Assembly: GCA_021821945.1 (NCBI GenBank)
Contig: JAJZTF010000001.1
Location: 248,001-312,000, forward strand
DNA from: Pseudomonadota bacterium
Lineage (GTDB): Bacteria > Pseudomonadota > Gammaproteobacteria > Burkholderiales > Gallionellaceae
Length of the DNA: 64,000 nucleotides
Direction of reading: 5' to 3'
Shown piece by piece: positions 40,236 through 49,752 of this stretch (positions within the stretch are counted from its first letter, which is position 1; the number at the start of each line of letters is the position of its first letter). Under the pieces are notes generated by a model that did not search any database, had not been told where the DNA came from, and saw only the letters and a program-made list of their open reading frames with translations. Both the position numbers and the translations under genes were made by a program.

Positions 40236-40263
40236 CTGCCGGCATTATATCCAGTCTGCCGGC
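40236..40263 (-). promoter_or_regulatory. prc promoter -10 flanked by two CTGCCGGC direct repeats
   Basis: CTGCCGGC occurs at 40236-40243 and again at 40256-40263 on the plus strand, 20 bases apart, so both lie on the same face of the helix. Between them, on the minus strand, lies TATAAT (40244-40249), a consensus -10 for prc. No -35 is seen at the expected distance, which suggests control by a protein bound at the repeats. Confidence 0.5.
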
Positions 40264-40310
40264 TGGAGTGGGTTTGGAAGCCCGTACGCGCAAATAGTTC
40301 AGTCCTGCCT

Positions 40311-41774
40311 TCAAAGACCCAGCCTGCCCCACATCTCGTCCACACGCCGCCTGACCTCTTCAGTCATCGCGATGGGCGTACCCCATTCGCGCTGTGTCTC
40401 GCCATTCCACTTGTTGGTCGCATCCAGCCCCATCTTGCCGCCCAGGCCGGAGACGGGGCTTGCAAAATCAAGGTAATCTATCGGCGTGTTTTCCACAAGC
40501 AGCGTGTCCCTGACCGGATCGACGCGGGTCGTGATCGCCCATATCACCTCCTGCCAGTTCCTGATGTCGATGTCATCGTCCACCACGATGATGAACTTGG
40601 TGTACATGAACTGGCGCAAGAACGACCAGATGCCGAACATGATGCGCTTCGCATGCCCCGCATACTGCTTGCGGATCGACACCACCGCCATGCGGTAGCT
40701 GCACCCTTCCGGCGGAAGATAGAAATCCGCTATCTCAGGAAACTGCTTCTGCAGAAGCGGCACGAAAACCTCGTTCAAGGCAACGCCCAGCATCGCGGGT
40801 TCGTCGGGCGGCTTCCCGGTATAGGTCGAGTGGTAGATGGGGTCCCTGCGCATCGCGATGCGCTCTATCGTCAGCACGGGAAACCTTTCCTGCTCGTTGT
40901 AGTAACCCGTATGGTCGCCGTAAGGGCCTTCGAGCGCCGTCTCTTCGGGATGGATCACGCCCTCCAGAACGATCTCGCTGCTTGCCGGGACCTGAAGATC
41001 GCTTCCCAGGCACTTCACGAGCTCGGTCCTGGAGCCTCTCAAGAGCCCCGCGAACTGGTATTCGGAAAGCGAATCAGGCACGGGCGTCACGGCACCCAGT
41101 ATCGTCGCGGGATCAGCGCCTATCACCACCGCGACCGGAAAGGGCTTTCCCGGATACTTCAGGCAATGCTCCCTGAAATCCAGGGCGCCTCCGCGGTGCG
41201 CGAGCCAGCGCATGATCACCTTGTTTGGCGCTATCACCTGCTGGCGGTAGATGCCCAGGTTCTGGCGCGTCTTTTCCGGCCCCCTCGTCACCGTCATCCC
41301 CCATGTGATCAGAGGGGCGATGTCGCCAGGCCAGCAGTGCTGAACCGGAAGCCGGCTTAAGTCGACATCCTTTCCTTCCCAGACCACTTCCTGACAGGGC
41401 GCGGATGAGAGCACCCTGGGCGACATGTTCATGACCTGCTTCAGCACGGGCCACTTCTCCCACGCATCCTTCAGTCCCTTCGGAGGTTCCGGTTCCTTGA
41501 GATAGGAGAGCAGCCTGCCCACCTCCCGCAGCGCGGCGGTCGACTCCTCCCCCATGCCCAGCGCCACCCGGCGCGGCGTTCCGAAGAGGTTCGCGAGCAC
41601 GGGCATGCTTTGCCCCTTGGGATTTTCGAAAATGATCGCAGGCCCGCCGTTGCGCAGCACCCGGTCGCATATCTCCGTCATCTCGAGGTGCGTCGAGACC
41701 GGATGCGCAATCCGCTTCAGCTCGCCCATATTCTCGAGCTGGGAGATGAAGTCCCTCAAGTCGCGATATTTCAT
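40311..41774 (-). CDS. ubiD: 4-hydroxy-3-polyprenylbenzoate decarboxylase UbiD
   Basis: UbiD decarboxylates 3-polyprenyl-4-hydroxybenzoate in ubiquinone synthesis, using prenylated FMN made by UbiX. The product is 487 residues, near the E. coli length. Conserved segments are the N-terminal [22 protein letters not shown], the prFMN/Mn site region NLGIYRQQV and [11 protein letters not shown], and the active-site [11 protein letters not shown] near residue 280 with its catalytic glutamate. ATG 41774 has AAGGGAAT upstream. ubiC and ubiA occur 10 kb to the right; ubiX is not in this window. Confidence 0.95.
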   Translation of the reverse strand: MKYRDLRDFISQLENMGELKRIAHPVSTHLEMTEICDRVLRNGGPAIIFENPKGQSMPVLANLFGTPRRVALGMGEESTAALREVGRLLSYLKEPEPPKGLKDAWEKWPVLKQVMNMSPRVLSSAPCQEVVWEGKDVDLSRLPVQHCWPGDIAPLITWGMTVTRGPEKTRQNLGIYRQQVIAPNKVIMRWLAHRGGALDFREHCLKYPGKPFPVAVVIGADPATILGAVTPVPDSLSEYQFAGLLRGSRTELVKCLGSDLQVPASSEIVLEGVIHPEETALEGPYGDHTGYYNEQERFPVLTIERIAMRRDPIYHSTYTGKPPDEPAMLGVALNEVFVPLLQKQFPEIADFYLPPEGCSYRMAVVSIRKQYAGHAKRIMFGIWSFLRQFMYTKFIIVVDDDIDIRNWQEVIWAITTRVDPVRDTLLVENTPIDYLDFASPVSGLGGKMGLDATNKWNGETQREWGTPIAMTEEVRRRVDEMWGRLGL

Positions 41775-41784
41775 GCCATTCCCT

Positions 41785-42654
41785 TCAATAGAATTTCTTT
41801 TCGCCTTCAGGCCTGGTCTTGAAGCGCTTGTGCAGCCAGAAATACTGCTCCGGCATTTCCAGCACGCGCGCTTCGATGAATTCGTTCATGCGCCTTGCAT
41901 CCTGAGTCTCGTCTTCGCCCGGGAAGTTCTCCCATGCGGGGTAGAAGGTGACCACATACCCTTCGCCCCCCGGCAGCATTTTTGCCACACAGGGAACGAC
42001 GATCGCACCGGTCATCTTTGCGATGCGCGAGACCGAGGTCATGGTCGCGGCCTGGACACCGAAGAAGGGGACGAACACGCCATCCTTGATGCCCTGGTCC
42101 TGGTCGGGAAGATAGAAAAACGGGATGTTCTGCCGCATCGCCTTGATGACCGGGCGCAAACCCTGCTGTCTGGAATAGAGAAGCTGCCTGCCAAAGCGCG
42201 CGCGCTTTTCCAAAAGCAGCCGGGTCATGTAGGGATTCTTCTGGTTGGCATACATGCTCATCGAATCCATGCGCTGCGCTATCCATTGACCCGCGGCGTC
42301 AAGTGCGACGAAATGCGGTGTCAGAAAAATCGCGGGCCTCCCCCTGACAGACTCGAAATGCTCCATGCCCTCGACGCGTATCAGGCTGTTGATGCGATCG
42401 CTGCTGGCCCACCAGAGCAGGCTGCGCTCGATCAGGCTGCGCGCCAGCACCTTGAAGTGATCATGGACGATTCCTTTTCGCTCGTCCTCGCTCATGTCTG
42501 GAAAGCAGAGTTGCAAATTGATCATCCCCACGCGCCTGCGCTCTTTTGCCAGATGATAGAGCAGAAAACCCAAACCGTTGCCTATCGCCACGATGATCCG
42601 GAAGGGCAGGAAGTGGATCAGCCACAGGAGAAACACGCCAAGGCGCACAAGCAT
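41785..42654 (-). CDS. LpxL/LpxM-type lipid A acyltransferase (HX4D)
   Basis: This membrane-associated acyltransferase of the LpxL/LpxM (HtrB/MsbB) family adds a secondary acyl chain to lipid A from acyl-ACP. The product has 289 residues with an N-terminal membrane anchor (about 5-30). The catalytic motif is HFVALD (H-x4-D) in [12 protein letters not shown] near residue 114, and [16 protein letters not shown] near 184 is the conserved substrate region. The C-terminus has [13 protein letters not shown]. The ATG overlaps the stop of the sister gene (TGATG). The two products are clearly paralogous and may add different chains. Confidence 0.9.
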   Translation of the reverse strand: MLVRLGVFLLWLIHFLPFRIIVAIGNGLGFLLYHLAKERRRVGMINLQLCFPDMSEDERKGIVHDHFKVLARSLIERSLLWWASSDRINSLIRVEGMEHFESVRGRPAIFLTPHFVALDAAGQWIAQRMDSMSMYANQKNPYMTRLLLEKRARFGRQLLYSRQQGLRPVIKAMRQNIPFFYLPDQDQGIKDGVFVPFFGVQAATMTSVSRIAKMTGAIVVPCVAKMLPGGEGYVVTFYPAWENFPGEDETQDARRMNEFIEARVLEMPEQYFWLHKRFKTRPEGEKKFY

Positions 42655-43520
42655 CAGGCATTCCTCTCTGGCGGCTCGACGCCTGCCGGCACCTTGTAGC
42701 GGTTGTAGCTCCAGAGATACTGCGAAGGACAGACCCTGATGATCATCTCGAGCGCCCTGTTGATCTGCTCCGCGATCGGCTGTCCATGATCGAGCGGCAG
42801 GGGCTCGAAATGCATCACATAGCCATTTTTTCTTCGTTCGGCACACACCAGGAGCAGCGTGGCATCGCTTGCTTCGGCGAGCCTGCCCACCAGCGTCATG
42901 GTGTAGGCGGGACGTCCGAAGAAATCCGCCCACACGCCCTCGCCTCCACTTGGCACCTGGTCCGGAAGCAGACCTATGGTCTCGCCGCGCTTTAGCGACT
43001 TGTACAAAAGACGCACCCCGCTGAGATCGGCCTTCGCAAGCCTGGCCTTGCCTCTTCCGCGCCCCTTGCACATCGCATCTTCCAGCCATTCCAGCCTGGG
43101 CTTGCGGTATAGGATCACGATCGGGCGATGCTGCGCGCAGTATTGGCCTGCAAGCTCGAAGCAGCCCAGATGCGGGGTGAGATAGATCACGCTCCTGCCT
43201 TCTTGCTGGGCCGCCTCGAAATGCTCGAGCCCCACGCATTCAATCACCTTACCCAGCACTTCTTTATAAGGCCTTCCCCACACCCAGGGAAGCTCCATGA
43301 TGCCCTTGCCCGCCTCCTCGACAGCAGCAAAAAGCAGCTTTTTACCCTCATCGCTTTCAAGGGAATAGCCCGCCTGCTCAAGATTTTCCCGGATGCGCGC
43401 CGCATAGCCAGGGGACAGGGCATAGGTGATGCGGCCCAGCAATGCCCCCAGTCCGTGCAGGGCACGCAGAGGCAAAAGGGAGAAGAGGCGGAAGATGAGC
43501 TTGAACAGGAAATTGGCCAT
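42654..43520 (-). CDS. LpxL-type lipid A acyltransferase (HX4E)
   Basis: This is the second LpxL/LpxM-family acyltransferase, 288 residues from ATG 43520 ([10 protein letters not shown]); a TTG six codons earlier is a possible but less likely start. The N-terminal anchor is at about 3-25. The catalytic motif here is HLGCFE (H-x4-E) in [12 protein letters not shown], as in E. coli LpxL, while its partner has H-x4-[19 protein letters not shown] near residue 187 and [10 protein letters not shown] at the C-terminus fit the family. It is the first gene of the leftward run through ubiD, prc, parE and parC, and is divergent from metK. Confidence 0.9.
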   Translation of the reverse strand: MANFLFKLIFRLFSLLPLRALHGLGALLGRITYALSPGYAARIRENLEQAGYSLESDEGKKLLFAAVEEAGKGIMELPWVWGRPYKEVLGKVIECVGLEHFEAAQQEGRSVIYLTPHLGCFELAGQYCAQHRPIVILYRKPRLEWLEDAMCKGRGRGKARLAKADLSGVRLLYKSLKRGETIGLLPDQVPSGGEGVWADFFGRPAYTMTLVGRLAEASDATLLLVCAERRKNGYVMHFEPLPLDHGQPIAEQINRALEMIIRVCPSQYLWSYNRYKVPAGVEPPERNA

Positions 43521-43554
43521 ATGGGGCAATGCTACCAAGTTTTTCAGACTTTGA

Positions 43555-43560
43555 TAGAAT
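43555..43560 (+). promoter_or_regulatory. Probable -10 of metK
   Basis: TAGAAT lies 32 bases before the metK ATG within the 72-bp gap to the divergent acyltransferase gene. No clear -35 or SAM riboswitch is seen upstream. Confidence 0.45.
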
Positions 43561-43592
43561 GCTCTTTCTATTTAACAAGCAGACGAGGCATT

Positions 43593-44756
<1,164 letters not shown>

Positions 44757-44764
44757 ACCTGCGT

Positions 44765-44770
44765 TATAAT
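44765..44770 (+). promoter_or_regulatory. -10 element of ahcY upstream of the SAH riboswitch
   Basis: TATAAT sits nine bases after the metK stop. Starting about seven bases later (near 44777), the transcript would begin right at the riboswitch. The -35 is weak. Confidence 0.55.
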
Positions 44771-44778
44771 CTTAATCC

Positions 44779-44836
44779 CTCGAGAGGTGCTGCAACGGTC
44801 CCATGACCGTCAGGCTCGATTGTTTCAACGGCACCT
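44779..44836 (+). ncRNA. S-adenosylhomocysteine (SAH) riboswitch
   Basis: The conserved SAH-aptamer core is present: GAGAGGTGCTGCAACGG, CAGGCTCG and CAACGGCACCT in order. P1 is TCGAG (44780-44784) with CTCGA (44815-44819). P2 is ACGGTC (44795-44800) with GACCGT (44805-44810). The pseudoknot pairs AGGTGC (44785-44790) with GCACCT (44831-44836). The family switches genes on when SAH accumulates. GCTCGATT (44814-44821), which includes the 3' strand of P1, can also pair at seven of eight positions with AATGGAGC (44858-44865), which holds the ahcY ribosome-binding site. This suggests control of translation. Confidence 0.9.
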
Positions 44837-44869
44837 ATTCATTAAATCATCCCAATGAATGGAGCTTAT

Positions 44870-46276
44870 ATGAACGCTGTTGACAACAAGGACTACATCG
44901 TCGCCGACATGTCGCTTGCCGACTGGGGCCGCAAGGAACTCGCGATCGCCGAGGTCGAGATGCCCGGCCTCATGGCGATACGCAAGGAGTTCGCCGCGAC
45001 CCAGCCCCTGAAGGGCGCGCGCATCTCGGGTTCGCTGCACATGACCATACAGACCGGCGTGCTGATCGAGACGCTGAAGGCGCTGGGCGCCGACGTGCGC
45101 TGGGCTTCCTGCAACATCTATTCCACACAGGACCATGCGGCCGCCGCGATTGCGGCGACGGGAACCCCGGTCTTCGCGGTCAAGGGCGAGACGCTCGAAC
45201 AATACTGGGACTACACCCACCGCATCTTCGAATGGAAGGACGGCGGTCTTTCCAACATGATCCTGGACGACGGCGGGGATGCAACGCTGCTCCTGCACCT
45301 CGGTTCGCGCGCCGAAAAGGACATCAGCATCCTCGACAATCCGGGCTCGGAGGAAGAGGTCTGCCTCTTCAATTCGATCAAGGCCAAGCTCGCGACGGAC
45401 AAGACCTGGTACTCGACGAGGCTTGCCGCGATCAAGGGCGTGACGGAGGAGACCACCACCGGCGTTCATCGTCTCTACCAGATGCATGAAAGGGGCGAGC
45501 TCAAGATCCCCGCGATCAACGTGAACGACTCGGTCACCAAGTCCAAGTTCGACAACCTCTACGGCTGCCGCGAATCGCTGGTCGACGGCATCAAGCGCGC
45601 GACCGACGTGATGATCGCAGGCAAGATCGCTTTGATCGCGGGCTACGGCGACGTGGGCAAGGGTTCGGCGCAGGCGATGCGCGCGCTCTCGGCCCAGGTC
45701 TGGGTCACCGAGATAGACCCCATCTGCGCGCTGCAGGCCGCGATGGAAGGCTACCGCGTGGTCACGATGGACTATGCCTGCGACAAGGCCGACATCTTCG
45801 TGACCGCCACGGGCAACTATCACGTGATCACGCACGAGCACATGAAGAAGATGAAGAATCAGGCGATCGTCTGCAACATCGGCCATTTCGACAACGAGAT
45901 CGATGTCGCCTCACTGAAGCAGTACAAGTGGGAGAACATCAAGCCCCAGGTCGACCATGTGATCTTCCCGGATGGAAAGCGCATCCTGCTGCTGGCAGAG
46001 GGCCGCCTGGTGAACCTGGGCTGCGCGACAGGACATCCCTCCTACGTGATGTCTTCGTCTTTTGCGAACCAGACGCTCGCACAGATCGAGCTCTACACCC
46101 GGACGGAAAAATATCCGGTCGGCGTCTACACCCTGCCCAAGCACCTGGACGAAAAGGTCGCGAGGCTCCAGCTCACGACGCTCAACGCCGAATTGAGCGA
46201 GCTCACGGACGCGCAGGCCGACTACATCGGCGTGCCCAAGGACGGCCCTTACAAGGCTGACCACTACCGGTACTAG
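44870..46276 (+). CDS. ahcY: Adenosylhomocysteinase (SAH hydrolase)
   Basis: AhcY splits S-adenosylhomocysteine to adenosine and homocysteine, removing the inhibitor left by methyl transfer. It is NAD-dependent and normally tetrameric. The product is 468 residues. The NAD site is [17 protein letters not shown] near residue 255, and the C-terminal KADHYRY closes the neighbouring active site. [15 protein letters not shown] near 56 and [11 protein letters not shown] are substrate-binding. I chose ATG 44870, five bases after GGAGC; an in-frame ATG at 44855 would place the ribosome-binding site inside the gene. Expression is controlled by the SAH riboswitch, which senses the enzyme's own substrate. 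Confidence 0.97.
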   Translation: MNAVDNKDYIVADMSLADWGRKELAIAEVEMPGLMAIRKEFAATQPLKGARISGSLHMTIQTGVLIETLKALGADVRWASCNIYSTQDHAAAAIAATGTPVFAVKGETLEQYWDYTHRIFEWKDGGLSNMILDDGGDATLLLHLGSRAEKDISILDNPGSEEEVCLFNSIKAKLATDKTWYSTRLAAIKGVTEETTTGVHRLYQMHERGELKIPAINVNDSVTKSKFDNLYGCRESLVDGIKRATDVMIAGKIALIAGYGDVGKGSAQAMRALSAQVWVTEIDPICALQAAMEGYRVVTMDYACDKADIFVTATGNYHVITHEHMKKMKNQAIVCNIGHFDNEIDVASLKQYKWENIKPQVDHVIFPDGKRILLLAEGRLVNLGCATGHPSYVMSSSFANQTLAQIELYTRTEKYPVGVYTLPKHLDEKVARLQLTTLNAELSELTDAQADYIGVPKDGPYKADHYRY

Positions 46277-46281
46277 GAACA

Positions 46282-46335
46282 GGATTGAGGGCTGAGGAGT
46301 GAGGGCTGCACTGCGCTTGGCCCAATCCTCAATCC
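46282..46335. repeat. Degenerate heptanucleotide repeats with inverted partner
   Basis: In the 71-bp gap between ahcY and the holin-family gene, seven-base units GATTGAG-like (46283-46289), GGCTGAG (46290-46296), GAGTGAG (46297-46303) and GGCTGCA (46304-46310) follow in tandem. GGATTGAGG (46282-46290) has an exact inverse complement CCTCAATCC (46327-46335), so the mRNA could form a hairpin with a long loop. No T-run follows. The role is unknown. Confidence 0.55.
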
Positions 46336-46347
46336 CCTATTGCAAAC

Positions 46348-46701
46348 ATGAAGCTGCTCTTGATCTGGATACTCAACGCGCTGGCGCTGATCGCCGTGGC
46401 GAACTACGTGCCGGGCATCCATGTCGACGGCTTTGCCGCAGCCCTGGTCGCAGCGCTCGTGCTTGGGCTCGTCAACACCATGATCAGGCCCTTGCTGCTT
46501 CTGCTCACGCTGCCTGTCACGATGCTCACCCTCGGCCTCTTCATCTTCGTGATCAACGGGCTTCTGTTCTGGTTCGTGGGTTCCGTGCTGCGCGGCTTCA
46601 TCGTCGACACCTTCTGGCATGGCGTGATGGGCGCGCTGCTCTACAGCGTGTTCTCCTGGGCGCTTTCCGCAGCAGCCGCACAATTGATGAGAAAACAATG
46701 A
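46348..46701 (+). CDS. Small four-helix membrane protein, phage holin superfamily IV-like
   Basis: This 117-residue integral membrane protein has four hydrophobic segments (about 2-20, 29-48, 55-76 and 88-112), of the type grouped as mycobacterial-type phage holin superfamily IV (PF04020-like). The family marks GLVNTMIRPLLLLLTLPVT and LGLFIFVINGLLFW are present. Despite the name, such genes are common in chromosomes without a prophage, and their function is unknown. It sits between ahcY and metF and overlaps metF by ATGA, so it is co-translated with methyl-cycle enzymes. No phage genes are nearby. Confidence 0.85.
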   Translation: MKLLLIWILNALALIAVANYVPGIHVDGFAAALVAALVLGLVNTMIRPLLLLLTLPVTMLTLGLFIFVINGLLFWFVGSVLRGFIVDTFWHGVMGALLYSVFSWALSAAAAQLMRKQ

Positions 46702-47528
46702 GCAATCCGCATATCAGTTTCGAATTCTTCCCGCCCCAGACCAGCGAGGGCGCGGAAAAGCTCGCGCACACCTGCACACAGCTCGCAACGCTGAAACCCG
46801 AATTCTTCTCCGTGACCTTCGGCGCGGGGGGGTCAACCCGCGACCGCACGCTCAATACCGTGAAGGAAATCAGGTCCCAGGGATATGACGCAGCCCCCCA
46901 TCTTTCCTGCGTGGGCTCCACCCGGGAAAACATAAGGGAGATTCTTGCCACCTACAAGGAGGCGGGGATCAATCGCATCGTGGCGCTGCGCGGCGACCTG
47001 CCCTCTGGAATGGCGACCGTCGGCGAATTCCAATATGCAAACGAGCTCGTCGAATTCATCCGCAAGGAGACCGGAGACCATTTCCATATTGAAGTCGCGG
47101 CCTACCCCGAGGTCCATCCCCAGGCAAGGTCGGCTAGGGACGACCTGATCAACTTCAGAAGGAAGCTCGCTGCGGGCGCGGATTCCGCGATCACCCAGTA
47201 CTTCTACAACGCCGACAGCTATTTTCATTTCGTCGACGAATGCAGAAAAATGGGGATCACCTCACCCATCGTTCCCGGCATCATGCCCATCGTGCGCTAT
47301 GCGCAGCTCGCCCGCTTCTCCGACGCATGCGGCGCCGAGATTCCACGCTGGATGAGGAAGACGCTCGAAGGCTACGGCGACGACAGCGAATCGGTGCAGG
47401 CCTTCGGACTGGACGCCGTGACCCATCTTTGCGAGAAACTGCTCAAAGGCGGAGCACCGGGACTTCATTTCTATACACTCAACCAGGCAAAGCCCAGCAT
47501 GGCCATCCTGGAAAGGCTCAAGCCATGA
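46698..47528 (+). CDS. metF: 5,10-methylenetetrahydrofolate reductase
   Basis: MetF is a FAD enzyme that makes 5-methyltetrahydrofolate for methionine synthesis. The product is 276 residues. Family motifs are ISFEFFPPQT at the N-terminus, FFSVTFGAGGSTRDRT near residue 37 with the catalytic glutamate in SFEFF, ALRGDLP near 97, and ADSAITQYFYNADSYFHFVD near 156. ATG 46698 overlaps the stop of the small membrane protein. Together with metK and ahcY it completes most of the methyl cycle; the methionine synthase gene is not in this window. Confidence 0.95.
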   Translation: MSNPHISFEFFPPQTSEGAEKLAHTCTQLATLKPEFFSVTFGAGGSTRDRTLNTVKEIRSQGYDAAPHLSCVGSTRENIREILATYKEAGINRIVALRGDLPSGMATVGEFQYANELVEFIRKETGDHFHIEVAAYPEVHPQARSARDDLINFRRKLAAGADSAITQYFYNADSYFHFVDECRKMGITSPIVPGIMPIVRYAQLARFSDACGAEIPRWMRKTLEGYGDDSESVQAFGLDAVTHLCEKLLKGGAPGLHFYTLNQAKPSMAILERLKP

Positions 47529-48868
47529 TGCGCGCCCCTGAACTCCTTCTGCCTGCAGGCAACCTCGAGAAGATGCGCGCCGCATACGCCTTCGGCGCGG
47601 ATGCGGTATATGCGGGACAGCCGCGCTATTCGCTGCGCGCCCGCAACAACGAATTCAAGCTCGAGGAACTCAGGACCGGAATATCCGAGGCTCACAGGCT
47701 GGGCAAGAAGCTCTTCGTCGCGAGCAATTTGATGCCGCACAACGCCAAGGTCAGGACCTACATGGCCGACATGGAGCCGGTGATAGAGATGAAGCCGGAT
47801 GCGCTGATCATGGCCGATCCCGGCCTCATCGCGATGGTGCGTGAGCGCTGGCCTGAGGTCCCGGTTCACCTCTCCGTCCAGGCCAATACGGTGAACTATG
47901 CGGCGGTCAAATTCTGGAAGTCCCTGGGACTCACGCGCGTGATCCTGTCGCGCGAATTGTCCCTGGACGAGATAGAGGAAATCCGCCAGCAATGCCCCGA
48001 CATGGAGCTCGAAGTCTTCGTGCACGGCGCGCTCTGCATCGCCTACTCGGGACGCTGCCTGCTCTCGGGCTACTTCAACCACAGGGACGCGAACCAGGGC
48101 ACCTGCACGAATTCCTGCCGATGGGACTACAAGGTGGACAGCGCGATCGAGAACGGCACAGGAGACATCGAAAGGATAGACTTCGACTTCGACAGCGCAC
48201 TGAGCAAGAGCGCGCTCTCGGACTGCGGGTCCCAGCCCCGCCATCCGAAGGCGGAGCGCGTCTACCTGATCTCGCGCCATGATCATCCCGAAGAGCTGAT
48301 GCCTGTGATGGAGGACGAGCACGGCACCTACATCATGAACTCCAAGGATTTGAGGGCCGTCGAGCATGTGGAGAGGCTGGTCAAGATAGGCATCGATTCG
48401 CTCAAGGTGGAAGGACGCACCAAGTCCCTCTATTACGTTGCAAGAACCGCCCAGGTGTACCGTCAGGCGATAGACGATGCGGTCGCGAACCGGCCATTCA
48501 ACCCTAGCCTCCTGGGTGCGCTCGACGCCCTTGCCAACCGCGGCTACACGGACGGCTTCTACGAACGCCACCACACCCACGAGCAGCAGAACTACCTGCG
48601 CGGCCATTCGGAAAGCACGCGCCAGCAGTATGTCGGCGACATCGTCTCATGCAGCGACGGCTATGCGAGGATAGACGTGAAGAACCGATTCCAGGTCGGC
48701 GACCGGCTCGAGATCATCCATCCCGAAGGCAACAGGATAGTCACCCTGTCGGAGATGCAAAGCCTGGAAGGCGAAAGACTCGAGATCGCGCCGGGCAGCG
48801 GCCATACCGTGCGCATCCCGCTCAATGGCAGCTATGAAAAGGGCATGGTGGCGAGGTTCCTCTCATGA
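47525..48868 (+). CDS. trhP: U32 family tRNA hydroxylation protein TrhP (YegQ)
   Basis: This is a U32 peptidase-family protein of 447 residues closest to YegQ, now TrhP, which with prephenate makes 5-hydroxyuridine at tRNA wobble position 34. The four cysteines that bind an iron-sulfur cluster in this family appear in VHGALCIAYSGRC and GTCTNSCRWDY (residues about 167-200). ELLLPAGNLEKMRAAYAFGAD starts the TIM-barrel part, and KVEGRTKSLYYVARTAQVYR near 300 is highly typical. It overlaps metF by ATGA. Older databases call it a collagenase-like protease, but peptidase activity is doubtful. Confidence 0.88.
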   Translation: MMRAPELLLPAGNLEKMRAAYAFGADAVYAGQPRYSLRARNNEFKLEELRTGISEAHRLGKKLFVASNLMPHNAKVRTYMADMEPVIEMKPDALIMADPGLIAMVRERWPEVPVHLSVQANTVNYAAVKFWKSLGLTRVILSRELSLDEIEEIRQQCPDMELEVFVHGALCIAYSGRCLLSGYFNHRDANQGTCTNSCRWDYKVDSAIENGTGDIERIDFDFDSALSKSALSDCGSQPRHPKAERVYLISRHDHPEELMPVMEDEHGTYIMNSKDLRAVEHVERLVKIGIDSLKVEGRTKSLYYVARTAQVYRQAIDDAVANRPFNPSLLGALDALANRGYTDGFYERHHTHEQQNYLRGHSESTRQQYVGDIVSCSDGYARIDVKNRFQVGDRLEIIHPEGNRIVTLSEMQSLEGERLEIAPGSGHTVRIPLNGSYEKGMVARFLS

Positions 48869-49311
48869 TTTTCTCCACCCTTACCCAATCCGCCCGGTAT
48901 GCGGCACTGCATCCGCTTTTCCCGCAGGCGTTCGACTTCATGCGCGATACGGATCTTTATGCGCTCTCGCCCGGCGTCCATCAGATCGTCGAAGGCAGGC
49001 TCTTCGCGATCGTCGAGCACCTCGACGGGAAGACGCGTGAGTCGGCAAAACTCGAGGCGCACCGCAGGCATATCGACATCCAGATGGTCCTGGATGGCGA
49101 CGAGACGATGGGCTGGAGGACGCTTTCCGAATGCCGTCAGCCGCTTGGCGAATACAGCGCCGAGCGCGACATACGTTTCTTCGACGATGCGCCTTCATCC
49201 TGGGTGCATGTGCCGCCGGGCTGCTTCTGCATCTTCTTTCCTGAAGACGCGCATGCGCCCCTGGTCGGGACCGGGAAAATCAGGAAGGTGATCTTCAAGA
49301 TCGCAGTCTGA
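48865..49311 (+). CDS. YhcH/YjgK/YiaL (DUF386) family protein
   Basis: This is a small cupin-like protein of 148 residues in the YhcH/YjgK/YiaL family, linked in enterics to sugar-acid and sialic-acid metabolism. The metal-binding region fits LEAHRRHIDIQMVLDGDETMGW (only the first part is diagnostic) and the later FPEDAHAPLVG, with conserved His and Glu. The FFDDAPSSWVHVPPGCFCIFF strand is typical. It overlaps trhP by ATGA. No sugar-catabolic genes lie around it, so the true substrate is unknown. Confidence 0.85.
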   Translation: MIFSTLTQSARYAALHPLFPQAFDFMRDTDLYALSPGVHQIVEGRLFAIVEHLDGKTRESAKLEAHRRHIDIQMVLDGDETMGWRTLSECRQPLGEYSAERDIRFFDDAPSSWVHVPPGCFCIFFPEDAHAPLVGTGKIRKVIFKIAV

Positions 49312-49322
49312 CAGCCCTCGGT

Positions 49323-49328
49323 TATAAT
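49323..49328 (+). promoter_or_regulatory. -10 element of the RidA-type gene
   Basis: TATAAT lies 25 bases before the start codon at 49354 in a 42-bp gap, with AAGGA between. No -35 consensus is visible at 17 bases because that stretch is coding. This fixes a probable new transcript start for the RidA-recG run. Confidence 0.5.
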
Positions 49329-49353
49329 CGCCGTCTGACAAAGGATGGACAAC

Positions 49354-49737
49354 ATGGCAAACAAGCAATTCATACAGACGCCCGATGCGCCCGCCGCGAT
49401 CGGCACCTATTCCCAGGCGATAAAAATCAAGGACACCGTTTATCTTTCCGGACAGATCGGCCTTGATCCTTCCAGCATGCAGATGGTCGACGGCATAGAT
49501 GAACAGATACACAGGGTGTTCAAGAACCTGACCGCGGTCGCCAAGGCGGCCGGAGGAAGCCTGGACGACCTCGTGAAGCTCAACGTCTATCTCACCGACC
49601 TGGGCAATTTCGCCAAGGTGAACGAGATCATGGCGGGCTATTTCCAGCAGCCTTATCCCGCCCGCGCAGCAGTCGGCGTGTCTGCACTGCCGCGTGGCGC
49701 GCTCGTGGAAATGGACGGCGTGCTGGTGATCGCCTAA
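49354..49737 (+). CDS. ridA: RidA/YjgF family imine deaminase
   Basis: This is a Rid-family protein of 127 residues. RidA hydrolyses reactive enamine/imine intermediates such as 2-aminoacrylate and protects PLP enzymes. The catalytic arginine lies in [21 protein letters not shown] near residue 105. [16 protein letters not shown] at the N-terminus and [11 protein letters not shown] near 34 are the classic signature. ATG 49354 (MANKQF) has AAGGA eight bases before it; an ATG three codons earlier sits directly on that site and is less likely. Confidence 0.92.
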   Translation: MANKQFIQTPDAPAAIGTYSQAIKIKDTVYLSGQIGLDPSSMQMVDGIDEQIHRVFKNLTAVAKAAGGSLDDLVKLNVYLTDLGNFAKVNEIMAGYFQQPYPARAAVGVSALPRGALVEMDGVLVIA

Positions 49738-49752
49738 GAACATCGGCCCGCA

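Noticed and set aside
46282-46310. CRISPR-like array from the heptanucleotide repeats
   Set aside because: Units are seven bases long with no spacers, and no cas genes are present.
46348-46701. Prophage remnant because of the holin-family gene
   Set aside because: No integrase, capsid, lysin or attachment repeat is found, and the gene is coupled to metF.
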